Numbered from the stretch's first letter, positions 54,805 through 63,409 are shown. The stretch: DNA of 64,000 bases from Pedobacter indicus (GCF_003449035.1 NZ_QRGB01000001.1:806001-870000), one strand, 5' to 3'. The notes: generated by a model from the sequence alone, not told the origin. Translations and numbers: made by a program.

Positions 54805-55089
54805 ATGGGATTTTTAAAATTTTTGTTCATTGCAATCCTAGTTCTTTGGGTTGTCCGATTGGTAGCGGCGAGACTGTTGCCGTGGCTGTTGAGGCGTTTT
54901 GCCACGAAGATGCAAGAGCAGGCATACCGCGAGTTTCAGTCCCAGCATCAGCGTCAGGCTGGTAATCCTCGTGAACATCAGCGCAAGACAGAAGGTAAAA
55001 TTAATATTGAGTATATACCTCCACAACCTACGAATCAACGCGGATCAAGACAGGCGGGCGAATTTGTAGACTTTGAGGAAATGAAATAG
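54805..55089 (+). CDS. Small DUF4834-type protein
   Basis: A 94-residue protein with one N-terminal hydrophobic helix (about 2-22), a basic linker (RLLPWLLRRFATKMQEQAYREFQSQHQRQ) and a hydrophilic tail ending ISF-like IEYIPPQPT...AGEFVDFEEMK. The ending pattern, with a short acidic VDFEE motif, fits the small DUF4834 proteins of Bacteroidota, as far as I recall. Function unknown. It has its own promoter and precedes the YfhO gene. Confidence 0.78.
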   Translation: MGFLKFLFIAILVLWVVRLVAARLLPWLLRRFATKMQEQAYREFQSQHQRQAGNPREHQRKTEGKINIEYIPPQPTNQRGSRQAGEFVDFEEMK

Positions 55090-55140
55090 ACCTTTCTTTA
55101 TAAAATCGTATTCTCTTCATAAAAAGTGAATTCTATTCTA

Positions 55141-55148
55141 TATTTTTG
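55141..55148 (+). promoter_or_regulatory. -7 element (TATTTTTG) before the YfhO gene
   Basis: An exact TAnnTTTG match, 26 bases before the ATG at 55175. No clear -33 element. Confidence 0.4.
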
Positions 55149-55174
55149 AGCTTTTAGAAATTAGGATTCACAGG

Positions 55175-57628
55175 ATGAAACATTGGTTTACAAGAAACTC
55201 CATACACTTTGGGATTGTTGCGGTTTTTATAGTCATTTGCTTTATTTACTTTGCTCCGGCCTGGCAGGGTAAAACCCTGGTTCAACAGGATGTTATCCAG
55301 GCGCAGGCAATGGCGCGTGAAATTATAGACTTTAAAGAAAAGGATGGTACAGGACCGTTATGGACAAACTCGATGTTCAGCGGCATGCCGTCTTATCAAA
55401 TATGGGTTTCCTATCCGAAAAATATCGTTACGCACATTACTGGTTTCTTTAAAAACGTATTTCCGAACCCGATCGATACCATCCTGTTTTATCTGTTAGG
55501 GTCTTACCTATTGTTTAGCGTTCTTCGTGTGAAACCGTGGATCGCTGCGCTGGGTGCCATAGCGTTTACTTTCTCATCCTATAATTTTATCTACATTGAG
55601 GCAGGACATGCCAGTAAGGCCTATGCAATTGCCTTTTTTGCACCTGTCGTGGCAGGAGTTCTGTTAACCTTGCGAGGCAAATATTTGTGGGGAGGGGCAC
55701 TAACAGCCCTGTTCTTAGCACTGGAAATGAGAGTTAATCATATCCAGATGACCTATTACCTCTTTATTGCTATGTTGATTTTGGTTGGGATAGAAATCTA
55801 CCATGCTTATAAAGACAAGCGGTTAGCTCAGTTAGGCAAATCGCTCGGAGCGATAGCCATTGCATGTGTAATCGCCTTAGCCGTAAATGCCGGTCTCTTA
55901 TGGACGACCTACGAATACAGCCAGGAATCGATCCGTGGTAAATCAAACTTATCAACCGAGGCAAAAGCCGCTGATGTTCAGGGTGTCGATCGGGAATATG
56001 CATACCAGTGGAGTCAAGGGGTCATGGAAAATATTACATTTCTGATTCCTGATGCTTATGGTGGGGGTTCGGGGCCGAAACTTGATGGGGATTCTGAAGT
56101 GACGAAAGTGCTGACCCGGCAGGGCGTACCACAAGATCAGGCAGCTGCTTTTGCACGTCAGCTACCCACTTATTGGGGTGACAAACCATTTACATCCGGT
56201 CCTTGGTACTTCGGCGCAATCGTCATGTTCCTTTTTGTTTTGGGCTTGTTTATTGTTAAAGGTCGTTTGAAATGGTGGCTGTTGAGTGCAACATTATTAA
56301 GTATTTTCCTTGCTTTTGGAAGGCATCTTCCGTTTATTTCCGATCTTTTCTTTAATTATTTTCCGCTGTACAATAAGTTCCGTGCGGTTGAATCTACGTT
56401 GGTATTAGCTTCCCTATTTATCCCGACAATTGCGGTATTGGCCTTAAATGAGATTGTCAATAAGCACAATGACATACCGAAGCTTGATAAAAAGGTGTTA
56501 TATAGCCTCTATATTGTTGGAGGTATCAGTTTGCTGGTCGCTCTATTGCCCAGCCTATTCCTGAATTTCCGCACTGGGAATCATCAGGCCCTTACGCAAC
56601 AGATGGGACAGCAGCTGGGTGGTGACCAAGCCTTCGCGCAATCCATTATGAATGCATTGGTGGATGATCGGACCAGTATAGCCAGGGCCGATGCGTTTCG
56701 TTCTTTAATCTTCGTATTAATCGGTGGAGGCTTGGTTTGGTTATGGGTTAAAAATAAAATCAAAGCTGATGTAGCCATTATTCTTTTAGGGGTAGCCGTG
56801 TTGGTGGATATGTGGGGGGTGAACCGTCGTTACCTGAATAAAGATAATTTCGTTGAAGAGCGATTGATTAAACAGCAATTCCAGGAACGGGAGGTTGACA
56901 AGCTAATTGCCCGTGACACATCGAACTACCGGGTCTTGGATTTGACAATCCCAACGTTTAGCAGCGCGAGTACTTCTTATTACCATAACACCATCGGGGG
57001 TTACCATGCGGCGAAGTTAATGCGTTATCAGGAATTGATCGAGCGCCAGTTTAACGGTGCGATTAATCAGGATGTACTGGATATGCTGAATACGAAATAC
57101 CTGATCGGAGGTGATGGTGAAGGGTCGCTTCGTATACAAAATAGGAGATCAGCGGCAGGGAATGTCTGGATTGTAAATCGCGTTAATTTTGTTGAAAGTG
57201 CTGAAGACGAGATGAGGGCACTGGACGCATTTAACCCGAAGGACGTGGCCATTGTACATAATGAATTCCAGACCCTTATTGACTCAACAAAGATAAGCAC
57301 CTCTGCGAACAGTGAGATTAAATTAGTAAACTATCGTCCAGATCACCTTGTTTACGAATATTCTGCTCCGCAATCCGTTATAGCAGTGTTTTCTGAGATT
57401 TATTATGACAAAGGCTGGAAGGCCTTTGTAGATGGAGAGGAAATTCCTCATTTCCGTGCAAATTATGTATTGCGAGCAGCCCAACTCCCCGGAGGAAATC
57501 ATCGGGTCGAGTTTAAATTTGAGCCGCGTTCGTATTATGTCGGAGAAAACATTTCATTAGCTGCGTCGATTGTTCTGGTTCTTGTCTTCGGGTTGGCCGT
57601 GTGGCGGGAAAGAAAAGGAAAGAATTAA
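55175..57628 (+). CDS. YfhO-family polytopic membrane protein
   Basis: An 817-residue protein with about twelve hydrophobic segments. The N-terminal region (about 40-80: QQDVIQAQAMAREIIDFKEKDGTGPLWTNSMFSGMPSYQ) is the extracytoplasmic loop conserved in YfhO-type GT-C glycosyltransferases, and the C-terminal part (about 590-790) is a soluble domain ending FSEIYYDKGWKAFVDGEEIPHFRANYVLRAAQLPGGNHRVEFKFEP, then a last helix. In Bacillus YfhO glycosylates lipoteichoic acid; in Bacteroidota the acceptor is unknown, so I infer a sugar transfer outside the membrane. It stands next to other polysaccharide genes and overlaps the convergent glycosyltransferase by four bases. Confidence 0.9.
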   Translation: MKHWFTRNSIHFGIVAVFIVICFIYFAPAWQGKTLVQQDVIQAQAMAREIIDFKEKDGTGPLWTNSMFSGMPSYQIWVSYPKNIVTHITGFFKNVFPNPIDTILFYLLGSYLLFSVLRVKPWIAALGAIAFTFSSYNFIYIEAGHASKAYAIAFFAPVVAGVLLTLRGKYLWGGALTALFLALEMRVNHIQMTYYLFIAMLILVGIEIYHAYKDKRLAQLGKSLGAIAIACVIALAVNAGLLWTTYEYSQESIRGKSNLSTEAKAADVQGVDREYAYQWSQGVMENITFLIPDAYGGGSGPKLDGDSEVTKVLTRQGVPQDQAAAFARQLPTYWGDKPFTSGPWYFGAIVMFLFVLGLFIVKGRLKWWLLSATLLSIFLAFGRHLPFISDLFFNYFPLYNKFRAVESTLVLASLFIPTIAVLALNEIVNKHNDIPKLDKKVLYSLYIVGGISLLVALLPSLFLNFRTGNHQALTQQMGQQLGGDQAFAQSIMNALVDDRTSIARADAFRSLIFVLIGGGLVWLWVKNKIKADVAIILLGVAVLVDMWGVNRRYLNKDNFVEERLIKQQFQEREVDKLIARDTSNYRVLDLTIPTFSSASTSYYHNTIGGYHAAKLMRYQELIERQFNGAINQDVLDMLNTKYLIGGDGEGSLRIQNRRSAAGNVWIVNRVNFVESAEDEMRALDAFNPKDVAIVHNEFQTLIDSTKISTSANSEIKLVNYRPDHLVYEYSAPQSVIAVFSEIYYDKGWKAFVDGEEIPHFRANYVLRAAQLPGGNHRVEFKFEPRSYYVGENISLAASIVLVLVFGLAVWRERKGKN

Positions 57629-58389
57629 TCGTTCGTTCTTCTGTTTTTCAGGTAATACCACGCTAGTTTGGCGCCGATAGCGACGTGGTGAAACAAATTG
57701 GGCACAAAGCCATAGTACTCAGTAAAAATCTCGAAGCGTTCCATCAGACTTTGGCGATGACGTTTCTTTGACATACCTCCAACAAGGTATTTAGCTACGT
57801 ATTGATGGGTGTTAACGATCTTTTTTGCTTTTTGCGCCGCTTTTAAGATCCAGTCGATGTCTGCACTAAGTTTGTAATATTCATCGTAGGGCTCAGTTAT
57901 TGATCTTCGGATGTAGATAGCCTGATGGCTGATACTCATGCCATACTTAAAGCTTTGCCAGGTAAATTGCTTAGGGGCTTTGTGGCGACGCGGACCTAAG
58001 CTTTTCCATGCCGAGTCGAACATCTCTGTTTCTCCATAATAGATATCCGCATCGGGTGAGCTGGCAAAAACCTTTTTGACAGTTGTTGAATCATAGATCT
58101 CGTCGCCTGAGTTCATAAATAGAACGTATTCGCCACTTGCCATTGCTAAACCTTTGTTCATAGCATTGTAGATACCTTTATCAGGTTCGCTAATCCACTT
58201 ACTTATATACTGTTCGTGTTTTTTGATGATATCTACCGTTCCGTCGTCTGATCCACCGTCTACAATAATGTATTCGATATTCCGATAATCTTGGTTTGCC
58301 ACCGAAAGAATGGTTCGTTCAATATCTTTTACGTTGTTGTAAACGACTGTTATGACGGTGAGGCGCGGATGAAAATCTTGCTTAGACAT
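57625..58389 (-). CDS. Family 2 glycosyltransferase
   Basis: A protein of about 254 residues with a GT2 GT-A fold: LTVITVVYNNVKDIERTILSVANQDYRNIEYIIVDGGSDDGTVDIIKKH at the start, DKGIYNAMNKGLAMASGEYVLFMNSGDEIYD (with the metal-binding region) and ISHQAIYIRRS, plus a short hydrophobic helix near the end. I start it at ATG 58389, because the longer frame to 58470 would overlap the DUF5672-type gene by 56 bases. It probably adds a sugar to a surface polysaccharide. Its stop overlaps that of the convergent YfhO gene. Confidence 0.92.
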   Translation of the reverse strand: MSKQDFHPRLTVITVVYNNVKDIERTILSVANQDYRNIEYIIVDGGSDDGTVDIIKKHEQYISKWISEPDKGIYNAMNKGLAMASGEYVLFMNSGDEIYDSTTVKKVFASSPDADIYYGETEMFDSAWKSLGPRRHKAPKQFTWQSFKYGMSISHQAIYIRRSITEPYDEYYKLSADIDWILKAAQKAKKIVNTHQYVAKYLVGGMSKKRHRQSLMERFEIFTEYYGFVPNLFHHVAIGAKLAWYYLKNRRTND

Positions 58390-58414
58390 ATCGAAAACGG
58401 TTTGAGGTGCTAAA

Positions 58415-59119
58415 TTACTGGCTTCGAATGAAACTTTGCCAGAAAAGAGGGTCATATTTTTCCCAGGCATGGCAGGTGAACGGCAAGGTTTTACCCGTTA
58501 TTTGGTACGATTTCCGAGGTTCCAGTTCGAATGCAAAGTGTAATGCCTCCACTGTTCCCGGCTTTTTAAATGGAACAAAAAGAGACCATATCATATCTTC
58601 ATTTTTTGGAAAGAGTTTAAAAATAAAACTGACCCACCACGCCCAGCGGAGATGAGTGCGTACCTTTCGCAGGGATACCCCTCCGTTGCCAACTTTGTTT
58701 TTCAGCAGATGACCTAGGTTGATAAGTGCTTTTCTTTTTTTGACCGGTGGCGCATCTAACCAAGGAGCGCCAATATAGTCGAAGTCTCGTTTACACCACT
58801 TGAGAAGCTCATCCCGAAATACCCATGCGTCCAGTTGGTAAATGAGAATGTAATCATAAGCAATAAATTGGGTATAGAAGCTACGGTGAAGCAGTAATTC
58901 TGAATAACCTTTGACAGATTTGAAGAAACGCTCCTTAAAGGTGACAGTGTTGAGCTCTTTACCCGCATGTTTATGATAGGCCGACAGATCTAGATTTGCC
59001 GGTGCAACTAAGATGAGTGGGTGGTTTCCTAAAATGTGCAGACACCGTTTGAACGACGCAATCTCAGAAGCGGAAAGGTCCCGTTTATAAACAGGAATGG
59101 CAACGGCTGCTTTAATCAT
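58415..59119 (-). CDS. DUF5672-type protein, putative glycosyltransferase-associated
   Basis: A 234-residue protein. The order AAVAIPVYKRDLSASEIASFKRCLHILGNHPLILVAP..., YSELLLHRSFYTQFIAYDYILIYQLDAWVFRDELLKWCKRDFDYIGAPWLDA and NGGVSLRKV looks like the DUF5672 family, which resembles a GT-A transferase with DAWVF in place of a DxD motif. It lies between two glycosyltransferase genes, overlapping the upstream one by eight bases, so it belongs to the same polysaccharide operon. Activity unproven. Confidence 0.85.
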   Translation of the reverse strand: MIKAAVAIPVYKRDLSASEIASFKRCLHILGNHPLILVAPANLDLSAYHKHAGKELNTVTFKERFFKSVKGYSELLLHRSFYTQFIAYDYILIYQLDAWVFRDELLKWCKRDFDYIGAPWLDAPPVKKRKALINLGHLLKNKVGNGGVSLRKVRTHLRWAWWVSFIFKLFPKNEDMIWSLFVPFKKPGTVEALHFAFELEPRKSYQITGKTLPFTCHAWEKYDPLFWQSFIRSQ

Positions 59120-60035
59120 GTTGAGCGAAATATTGATACCACTTATTCACGACGAATTTCTTTGTGCGTTTCCAAAGATTACCTTTACGGTGTTTGAAGA
59201 AATGTTTGATCGCATTTAGTGCCTCTGGGTTCTCTTCAATTGTATCCGGGAAATCTTGAATGATTTTTTTCGATATACTTACCTGATAAGTATCCTCGAT
59301 AATGGAATGGACACCAGTCCCGTCGTGCCCGATATTCTCGACCAAAGACTCGTGCGGGTGCAGGACTAATCCATTGTTCAGAAATAAGGATGCGTACCAA
59401 CGGATCGACCAGGAATCGTTTTTCCCATTCCGGTAGTCCATAAATTGTTTCCAGTAATTCATGGTGCCATCAATTGTGAAAGAATTGATCTTTTTTTTAT
59501 CGAACTGCCGGTAGAGTACTTCGATATCGGGTTCAAAGTGATTCCATGCCCGTTCCCATGTTGCCCAGCCCCAGCTAGTTGTCGCCCGGAAAAAAAAAGT
59601 CTCTGGTAGTGCTTTGGGCTGTTTTAAGGGGAACATGTATCCGCCGATTTGCATTACGCGTTCTTCATCCTGATATTTTCGGAGCGCTCTGTTAAAATAT
59701 TTCAATGTGTTTGGTGAGGTTAATAAGTCATCTTCAAGGACGATGACCTTTCCATAAGACTTGACAAGCTCACTTACCCCATCAATAATGTTAGCCGCCA
59801 AACCTAGGTTAACTTTGCGTTCTGTTATTCTGATGGACTTGAAACCATCTAAATTCTGGATAAGCTCGCGTGTTTCGTTGACGTTGTCTTCATCCTTTTC
59901 ATTTGCCGCGGCATCGGAGAAAATAAATAATCTAGATTCGTCAGCAAGGAGGTTCTTTTTAAGAAAAGCCAGTGTTCTCCGTGTATGTTGGGGCCGATTG
60001 TATACGAATAAAGCAATGGGAGCTAAGTGATTCAT
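59112..60035 (-). CDS. Glycosyltransferase (GT2-like)
   Basis: A 307-residue protein starting APIALFVYNRPQHTRRTLAFLKKN, with RIFIFSDAAANEKDEDNV-like residues, KVIVLEDDLLTSPNTLKYFNRALRKYQ (LEDDL carries the likely metal-binding Asp pair) and TTSWGWATWERAW. These are features of sugar transferases that act on surface polysaccharides. It overlaps the DUF5672-type gene. A -7-like TAAATTCG on the minus strand (60073-60080) lies 37 bases before the ATG. Donor and acceptor unknown. Confidence 0.9.
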   Translation of the reverse strand: MNHLAPIALFVYNRPQHTRRTLAFLKKNLLADESRLFIFSDAAANEKDEDNVNETRELIQNLDGFKSIRITERKVNLGLAANIIDGVSELVKSYGKVIVLEDDLLTSPNTLKYFNRALRKYQDEERVMQIGGYMFPLKQPKALPETFFFRATTSWGWATWERAWNHFEPDIEVLYRQFDKKKINSFTIDGTMNYWKQFMDYRNGKNDSWSIRWYASLFLNNGLVLHPHESLVENIGHDGTGVHSIIEDTYQVSISKKIIQDFPDTIEENPEALNAIKHFFKHRKGNLWKRTKKFVVNKWYQYFAQHD

Positions 60036-60130
60036 TGATATTTGTATTTGATTTTCTCTATCTATGGATATGCGAATTTAATAGATATAAGTCAGTATTT
60101 TATTTTTTTACGGGATTAGCTTATTTTTTC

Positions 60131-60138
60131 TACATTTG
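60131..60138 (+). promoter_or_regulatory. -7 element (TACATTTG) before the methyltransferase genes
   Basis: An exact TAnnTTTG match, 33 bases before the ATG at 60172. It contains the TTG at 60136 that starts the longest frame, so the ATG is the better start. Confidence 0.55.
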
Positions 60139-60171
60139 ATTTTACATATTCTTTGTAAACAAGATACACCT

Positions 60172-60801
60172 ATGAAATCTTTGCGGAAGGCGATTCGTTC
60201 GATTGTGATGATCCCGGTAAACATTATTCAATTTTTACGTTTAAAGTCGCAGATAGCGAAGAATGATGGCACACTACAGATCATTATTGGCTCCGCAAAG
60301 ACAAAGTATGAAAACTGGTTAGCTACTAATATTGAAAGTCTCGATATATTAAAAGTAAGTTCATTTGAAAGCTTATTAGGAGAAAAGCGTGTAGACCGCT
60401 TTTTGGCAGAGCATGTTTTTGAACATATTCATTATGATGATGCGATTGTGGGACTTAAGAACTGTAACCGCTTTATGAAGCCTGGGGGGGCAATCCGGAT
60501 TGCAGTACCCGATGGCTTTCATCCCAACCCAGACTATATTAATATGGTAAAGCCCGGTGGTTATGGCTGGGGGTCTGACGATCATAAATTGCTTTATACC
60601 TATGAAAGTCTGAGCCGTGTGTTGGAAGAAGCTGGTTTTACGGTGCGTTTATTAGAATATTATGATGAGGCAGGCGAATTCCATTACAACGATTGGAAGA
60701 GCGAAGACGGGCATGTAATGAGGTCGATGCGCTATGATAAGCGCTTTCATGAGCCTTTGGGGTATTCTTCATTGATTGTTGACGGTATAAAAAGCGAATA
60801 A
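60172..60801 (+). CDS. SAM-dependent methyltransferase-like protein
   Basis: A protein of about 209 residues. The first helix (about 1-25) is basic and hydrophobic; LQIIIGSAKTKYENW is an unusual first strand and loop, VDRFLAEHVFEHIHYDDAIVGLKNCNRFMKPGGAIRIAVPDG matches the methyltransferase type 11 / predicted SAM-binding pattern with EHVFEH, and the end contains FHYNDWKSEDGHVMRSMRYDKRF. It resembles small methyltransferases found in polysaccharide clusters. The usual GxGxG loop is replaced, so SAM binding is not certain. Adjacent to the next gene by two bases. Confidence 0.82.
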   Translation: MKSLRKAIRSIVMIPVNIIQFLRLKSQIAKNDGTLQIIIGSAKTKYENWLATNIESLDILKVSSFESLLGEKRVDRFLAEHVFEHIHYDDAIVGLKNCNRFMKPGGAIRIAVPDGFHPNPDYINMVKPGGYGWGSDDHKLLYTYESLSRVLEEAGFTVRLLEYYDEAGEFHYNDWKSEDGHVMRSMRYDKRFHEPLGYSSLIVDGIKSE

Positions 60802-60803
60802 AC

Positions 60804-61448
60804 TTGGAAAATAAACTTTCACCTTTTAGCTTATTGAACCCTGGGAAACTGAAAGTACTCCTATCACTCGGCGTGAAAGGCTATTTAGCAGATCGGGGTT
60901 GGTTCGATGCTTATCGGACGAAATCGGCGATCGATGAAAATGGGAAAGCAATTCCGTGGGTGACTTATTCGTTTATCGATTTTATTGGTGAGCGTATTAG
61001 CAAGGAGCACAATGTATTCGAGTTTGGTTCGGGTAACTCAACTCGTTTTTACGCGGAACGGGCTCAAACAGTGGTTTCGGTAGAGCATGATCGGGATTGG
61101 TTTGAAAAGAGCTCAAAACTAAACTTGCCGAATGTGGATATGATTCAATGTGATTTGCAGCCGGGCGGAGATTACAGTCATTCTGCTACCCGGACGGGCA
61201 AACGCTTTCATATTATTATCGTTGACGGACGTGACCGGGTGAATTGCTGTAAACACGCACTTGATGCATTGACAGAGGACGGGGTCATTGTGCTGGACGA
61301 TTCGGAAAGAGCAAAATACGAACAGGCCTTTTACTTCTTTGAGCGTCATGGTTTTAAACACTTGCCTTTTACGGGAATGGCTCCGGGGGCTATTATTTCC
61401 AAATGCACGAGTGTTTTTTATAGATCATCTAACTGTTTGGATATCTGA
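60804..61448 (+). CDS. Class I SAM-binding methyltransferase-like protein
   Basis: A 214-residue protein with a Rossmann start HNVFEFGSGNSTRFYAERAQTVVSVEHDRDW (about 69-100), then FHIIIVDGRDRVNCCKHALDALTEDGVIVLDDSERAKY. These are motifs of class I methyltransferases; the conserved VDGRDR and DDSER ends are clear. Its start is a TTG at 60804, two bases after the preceding stop, which keeps the operon tight. The substrate is unknown; it probably modifies a glycan made by the neighbouring transferases. Confidence 0.82.
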   Translation: MENKLSPFSLLNPGKLKVLLSLGVKGYLADRGWFDAYRTKSAIDENGKAIPWVTYSFIDFIGERISKEHNVFEFGSGNSTRFYAERAQTVVSVEHDRDWFEKSSKLNLPNVDMIQCDLQPGGDYSHSATRTGKRFHIIIVDGRDRVNCCKHALDALTEDGVIVLDDSERAKYEQAFYFFERHGFKHLPFTGMAPGAIISKCTSVFYRSSNCLDI

Positions 61449-61476
61449 TTCCAGTTTCCGCTTTCTTGCCGTATTT

Positions 61477-62814
61477 TTAGCTGAATATTTTTTTGAAAAA
61501 CGAAATTTGAAAGATTGACTTAATCATCATAAGACCTTGTTGCCGAGTTTTTGGGATTAAGATAATATAGAATGTGGAAATGCCATAGGCGATTAATGAT
61601 GCCCAGGCGGCTCCCTTGATACCGTAAAGAGGAATCCACCAAATATTAAGGATAACATTGACAAAGGCTCCTGCGGCGGTCCGGCTTAGTGATAGTTTGG
61701 TGTAGCCTTCAGCTATTAGATATTGCCCGCTGGCACTACCCAAGAATACGAAAACACCCGCCCAGATGTGGATTGCAAGAACTTCAGCGCCACCTCCCTG
61801 AACATACTCTGCACTGTAGAGCAATTGATAAATCCACGGCGCTGCGAATGTTACGACTATCGCGATACCTATACTGATCAAAGACATGAGATCGTATAGA
61901 TTTTGTAAACGAAGCATATACCGTTTGGGGTCGTTTTTTCTAGCGTTCATGATCGCCGGAAAGAGGGCACTTACGGCAGCTACAGGGATAAAATACCAGC
62001 TTTCACTCAGGCTAACGACGGTCGAATAAATACCTAAAGCATCATTCCCTAGATAGCTGCTGATCATTACTTGGTCGATTTTCATATAAAGGGACACCAA
62101 GATTGCTGAGAAAGCTAAGGGCCATGCTTTTTTGAATAGATCGACCGCAATAACGCGGTTGAACTTCCATCGGAAAATAGATTCAGAGCTTCTTGAATAC
62201 ATAAGAATGTAGCCGGCGGCCAGAAATGCCGCATCAGCCAGAAGTGCACATACGAAGTAGATTAAGGGTGCCTGTTTGATGATTAATCCAATCTTCAATA
62301 GAGCTGATATTAGATTTCCGGCAATCTGCACGATCATGATCTTTTTCCCCTGCACTTGCGATTGGAAGTAACTGTCGATAATGTTAATGGACTGGATGAC
62401 GCAAACGAAAGAAACGATGAGGATGAACTCAAAAGGGATTCCGAGGTTGGGGCTTGAAAAATTAACTACGAGAAAATAGGAGAGATAGATTAGAGGCAAC
62501 ATCAGGAGCCCGGCCAGCAGGCGCATGCCGAATGCTGTTCCTAACAACGTGTTTTTTGCCTGCGGCCGGTGTAATAACTCGCGTGTCACGTAACTATCTA
62601 AACCGAGTGCGGAAGCTGCCATAAAGAAGGTAATGATAGCCATGGGGAAATTCAACATACCATTTTGCTCGCTCCCCAGATAGTTGGCTACCGCTATGCC
62701 CGTAAACATTTTAATGAGTAAGCTACCGATACGGGCTAACATTAACCAGCTTGTGTTTTTAAAATATTTCTCAAAAGCCTGAGGGTCAAAGCCTGGTAGC
62801 GTGGGTAGCTTCAT
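61477..62814 (-). CDS. Wzx-like polysaccharide flippase (MVF/oligosaccharide flippase)
   Basis: A 445-residue polytopic protein with about fourteen hydrophobic segments. The start FEKYFKNTSWLMLARIGSLLIKMFTGIAVANYLGSEQNGMLNFPMAI and the middle KMDQVMISSYLG-like segment (here KIDQVMISSYLGNDALGIYSTVVSLSESWYFIPVAA) match the oligosaccharide flippase (PST) family, which flips lipid-linked glycans across the inner membrane. It is convergent with the methyltransferase genes and has its own -7 element directly before the start codon. Confidence 0.92.
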   Translation of the reverse strand: MKLPTLPGFDPQAFEKYFKNTSWLMLARIGSLLIKMFTGIAVANYLGSEQNGMLNFPMAIITFFMAASALGLDSYVTRELLHRPQAKNTLLGTAFGMRLLAGLLMLPLIYLSYFLVVNFSSPNLGIPFEFILIVSFVCVIQSINIIDSYFQSQVQGKKIMIVQIAGNLISALLKIGLIIKQAPLIYFVCALLADAAFLAAGYILMYSRSSESIFRWKFNRVIAVDLFKKAWPLAFSAILVSLYMKIDQVMISSYLGNDALGIYSTVVSLSESWYFIPVAAVSALFPAIMNARKNDPKRYMLRLQNLYDLMSLISIGIAIVVTFAAPWIYQLLYSAEYVQGGGAEVLAIHIWAGVFVFLGSASGQYLIAEGYTKLSLSRTAAGAFVNVILNIWWIPLYGIKGAAWASLIAYGISTFYIILIPKTRQQGLMMIKSIFQISFFKKIFS

Positions 62815-62818
62815 GAAA

Positions 62819-62826
62819 CAAACCTA
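62819..62826 (-). promoter_or_regulatory. -7 element (TAGGTTTG) abutting the flippase gene
   Basis: On the minus strand an exact TAnnTTTG match with four bases before the ATG at 62814. -33 element unclear. Confidence 0.55.
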
Positions 62827-62870
62827 ATAAAAAATAGTAAATGTATTCGTAAAATATATTTTAAAGTGTT

Positions 62871-62900
62871 TTTGGTTTACGAAAGTATTCGCTACCTTTG
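62871..62900 (+). promoter_or_regulatory. Promoter of rplM-rpsI-rpsB
   Basis: TTTG (62871-62874), an 18-base spacer and TACCTTTG (62893-62900) form a near-ideal Bacteroidota promoter. It is one of the two best in the window, as expected for ribosomal protein genes. Confidence 0.85.
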
Positions 62901-62903
62901 CAG

Positions 62904-62919
62904 TCCTTAATTTTAAGGA
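62904..62919 (+). promoter_or_regulatory. Small hairpin in the rplM leader
   Basis: TCCTTAA and TTAAGGA pair around a two-base centre (in practice six pairs with a four-base loop), at or just after the expected transcription start. The 3' arm runs into AAGGAG (62915-62920), which is about 35 bases before the GTG start and too far to serve it. It may be part of a ribosomal-protein leader; evidence is limited to this hairpin and the long leader. Confidence 0.35.
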
Positions 62920-62954
62920 GCATTATATATTATTCATATTTAAAAGAAAAGTAA

Positions 62955-63398
62955 GTGAATACGTTAAGTTACAAAACTGTCTCAGCCAACAAGCAGACCA
63001 TTAACAAAGAATGGATTGTCGTTGATGCCGAAGGTGAGATTTTGGGGCGCTTGTCTTCTGAAATTGCAAAGATTATCAGAGGAAAACACAAGCCGACGTT
63101 CACCCCAAACGTAGACTGCGGAGATAACGTGATTGTTATTAATGCAGACAAAGTTAAATTGACCGGTGATAAACTGGAGGACAAAGTTTATACGTCTTAT
63201 ACTGGATATCCAGGTGGTCAGCGTTTTATTTCTCCTAAGGAATTGTTGGCGAAACACCCGACACGCGTTGTAGAAAAAGCAATTCGTGGGATGTTGCCTA
63301 AAAACAGATTAGGTCGCGCTTTATTTAAGAACCTTTATGTGTATGCTGGTAATGAGCATCCGCATGCGGCTCAAAATCCTAAAACAGTTAAATTCTAA
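62955..63398 (+). CDS. rplM: 50S ribosomal protein L13 (uL13)
   Basis: A 147-residue ribosomal protein with the L13 signature: [69 protein letters not shown], and [34 protein letters not shown]. Start GTG at 62955, about 50 bases after the expected transcription start and without a Shine-Dalgarno sequence. Its stop codon overlaps the Shine-Dalgarno sequence of rpsI. Confidence 0.97.
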   Translation: MNTLSYKTVSANKQTINKEWIVVDAEGEILGRLSSEIAKIIRGKHKPTFTPNVDCGDNVIVINADKVKLTGDKLEDKVYTSYTGYPGGQRFISPKELLAKHPTRVVEKAIRGMLPKNRLGRALFKNLYVYAGNEHPHAAQNPKTVKF

Positions 63399-63403
63399 GG
63401 AGG
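63397..63403 (+). promoter_or_regulatory. Perfect Shine-Dalgarno sequence of rpsI
   Basis: AAGGAGG overlaps the rplM stop codon and lies six bases before the rpsI ATG. Unusual because nearly all other genes in the window lack one. Confidence 0.85.
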
Positions 63404-63409
63404 AAAGAA

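Noticed and set aside
58390-58470. N-terminal extension of the GT2 glycosyltransferase
   Set aside because: It would overlap the DUF5672-type gene by 56 bases and adds residues that do not resemble a GT2 start; ATG 58389 is directly before the family motif.
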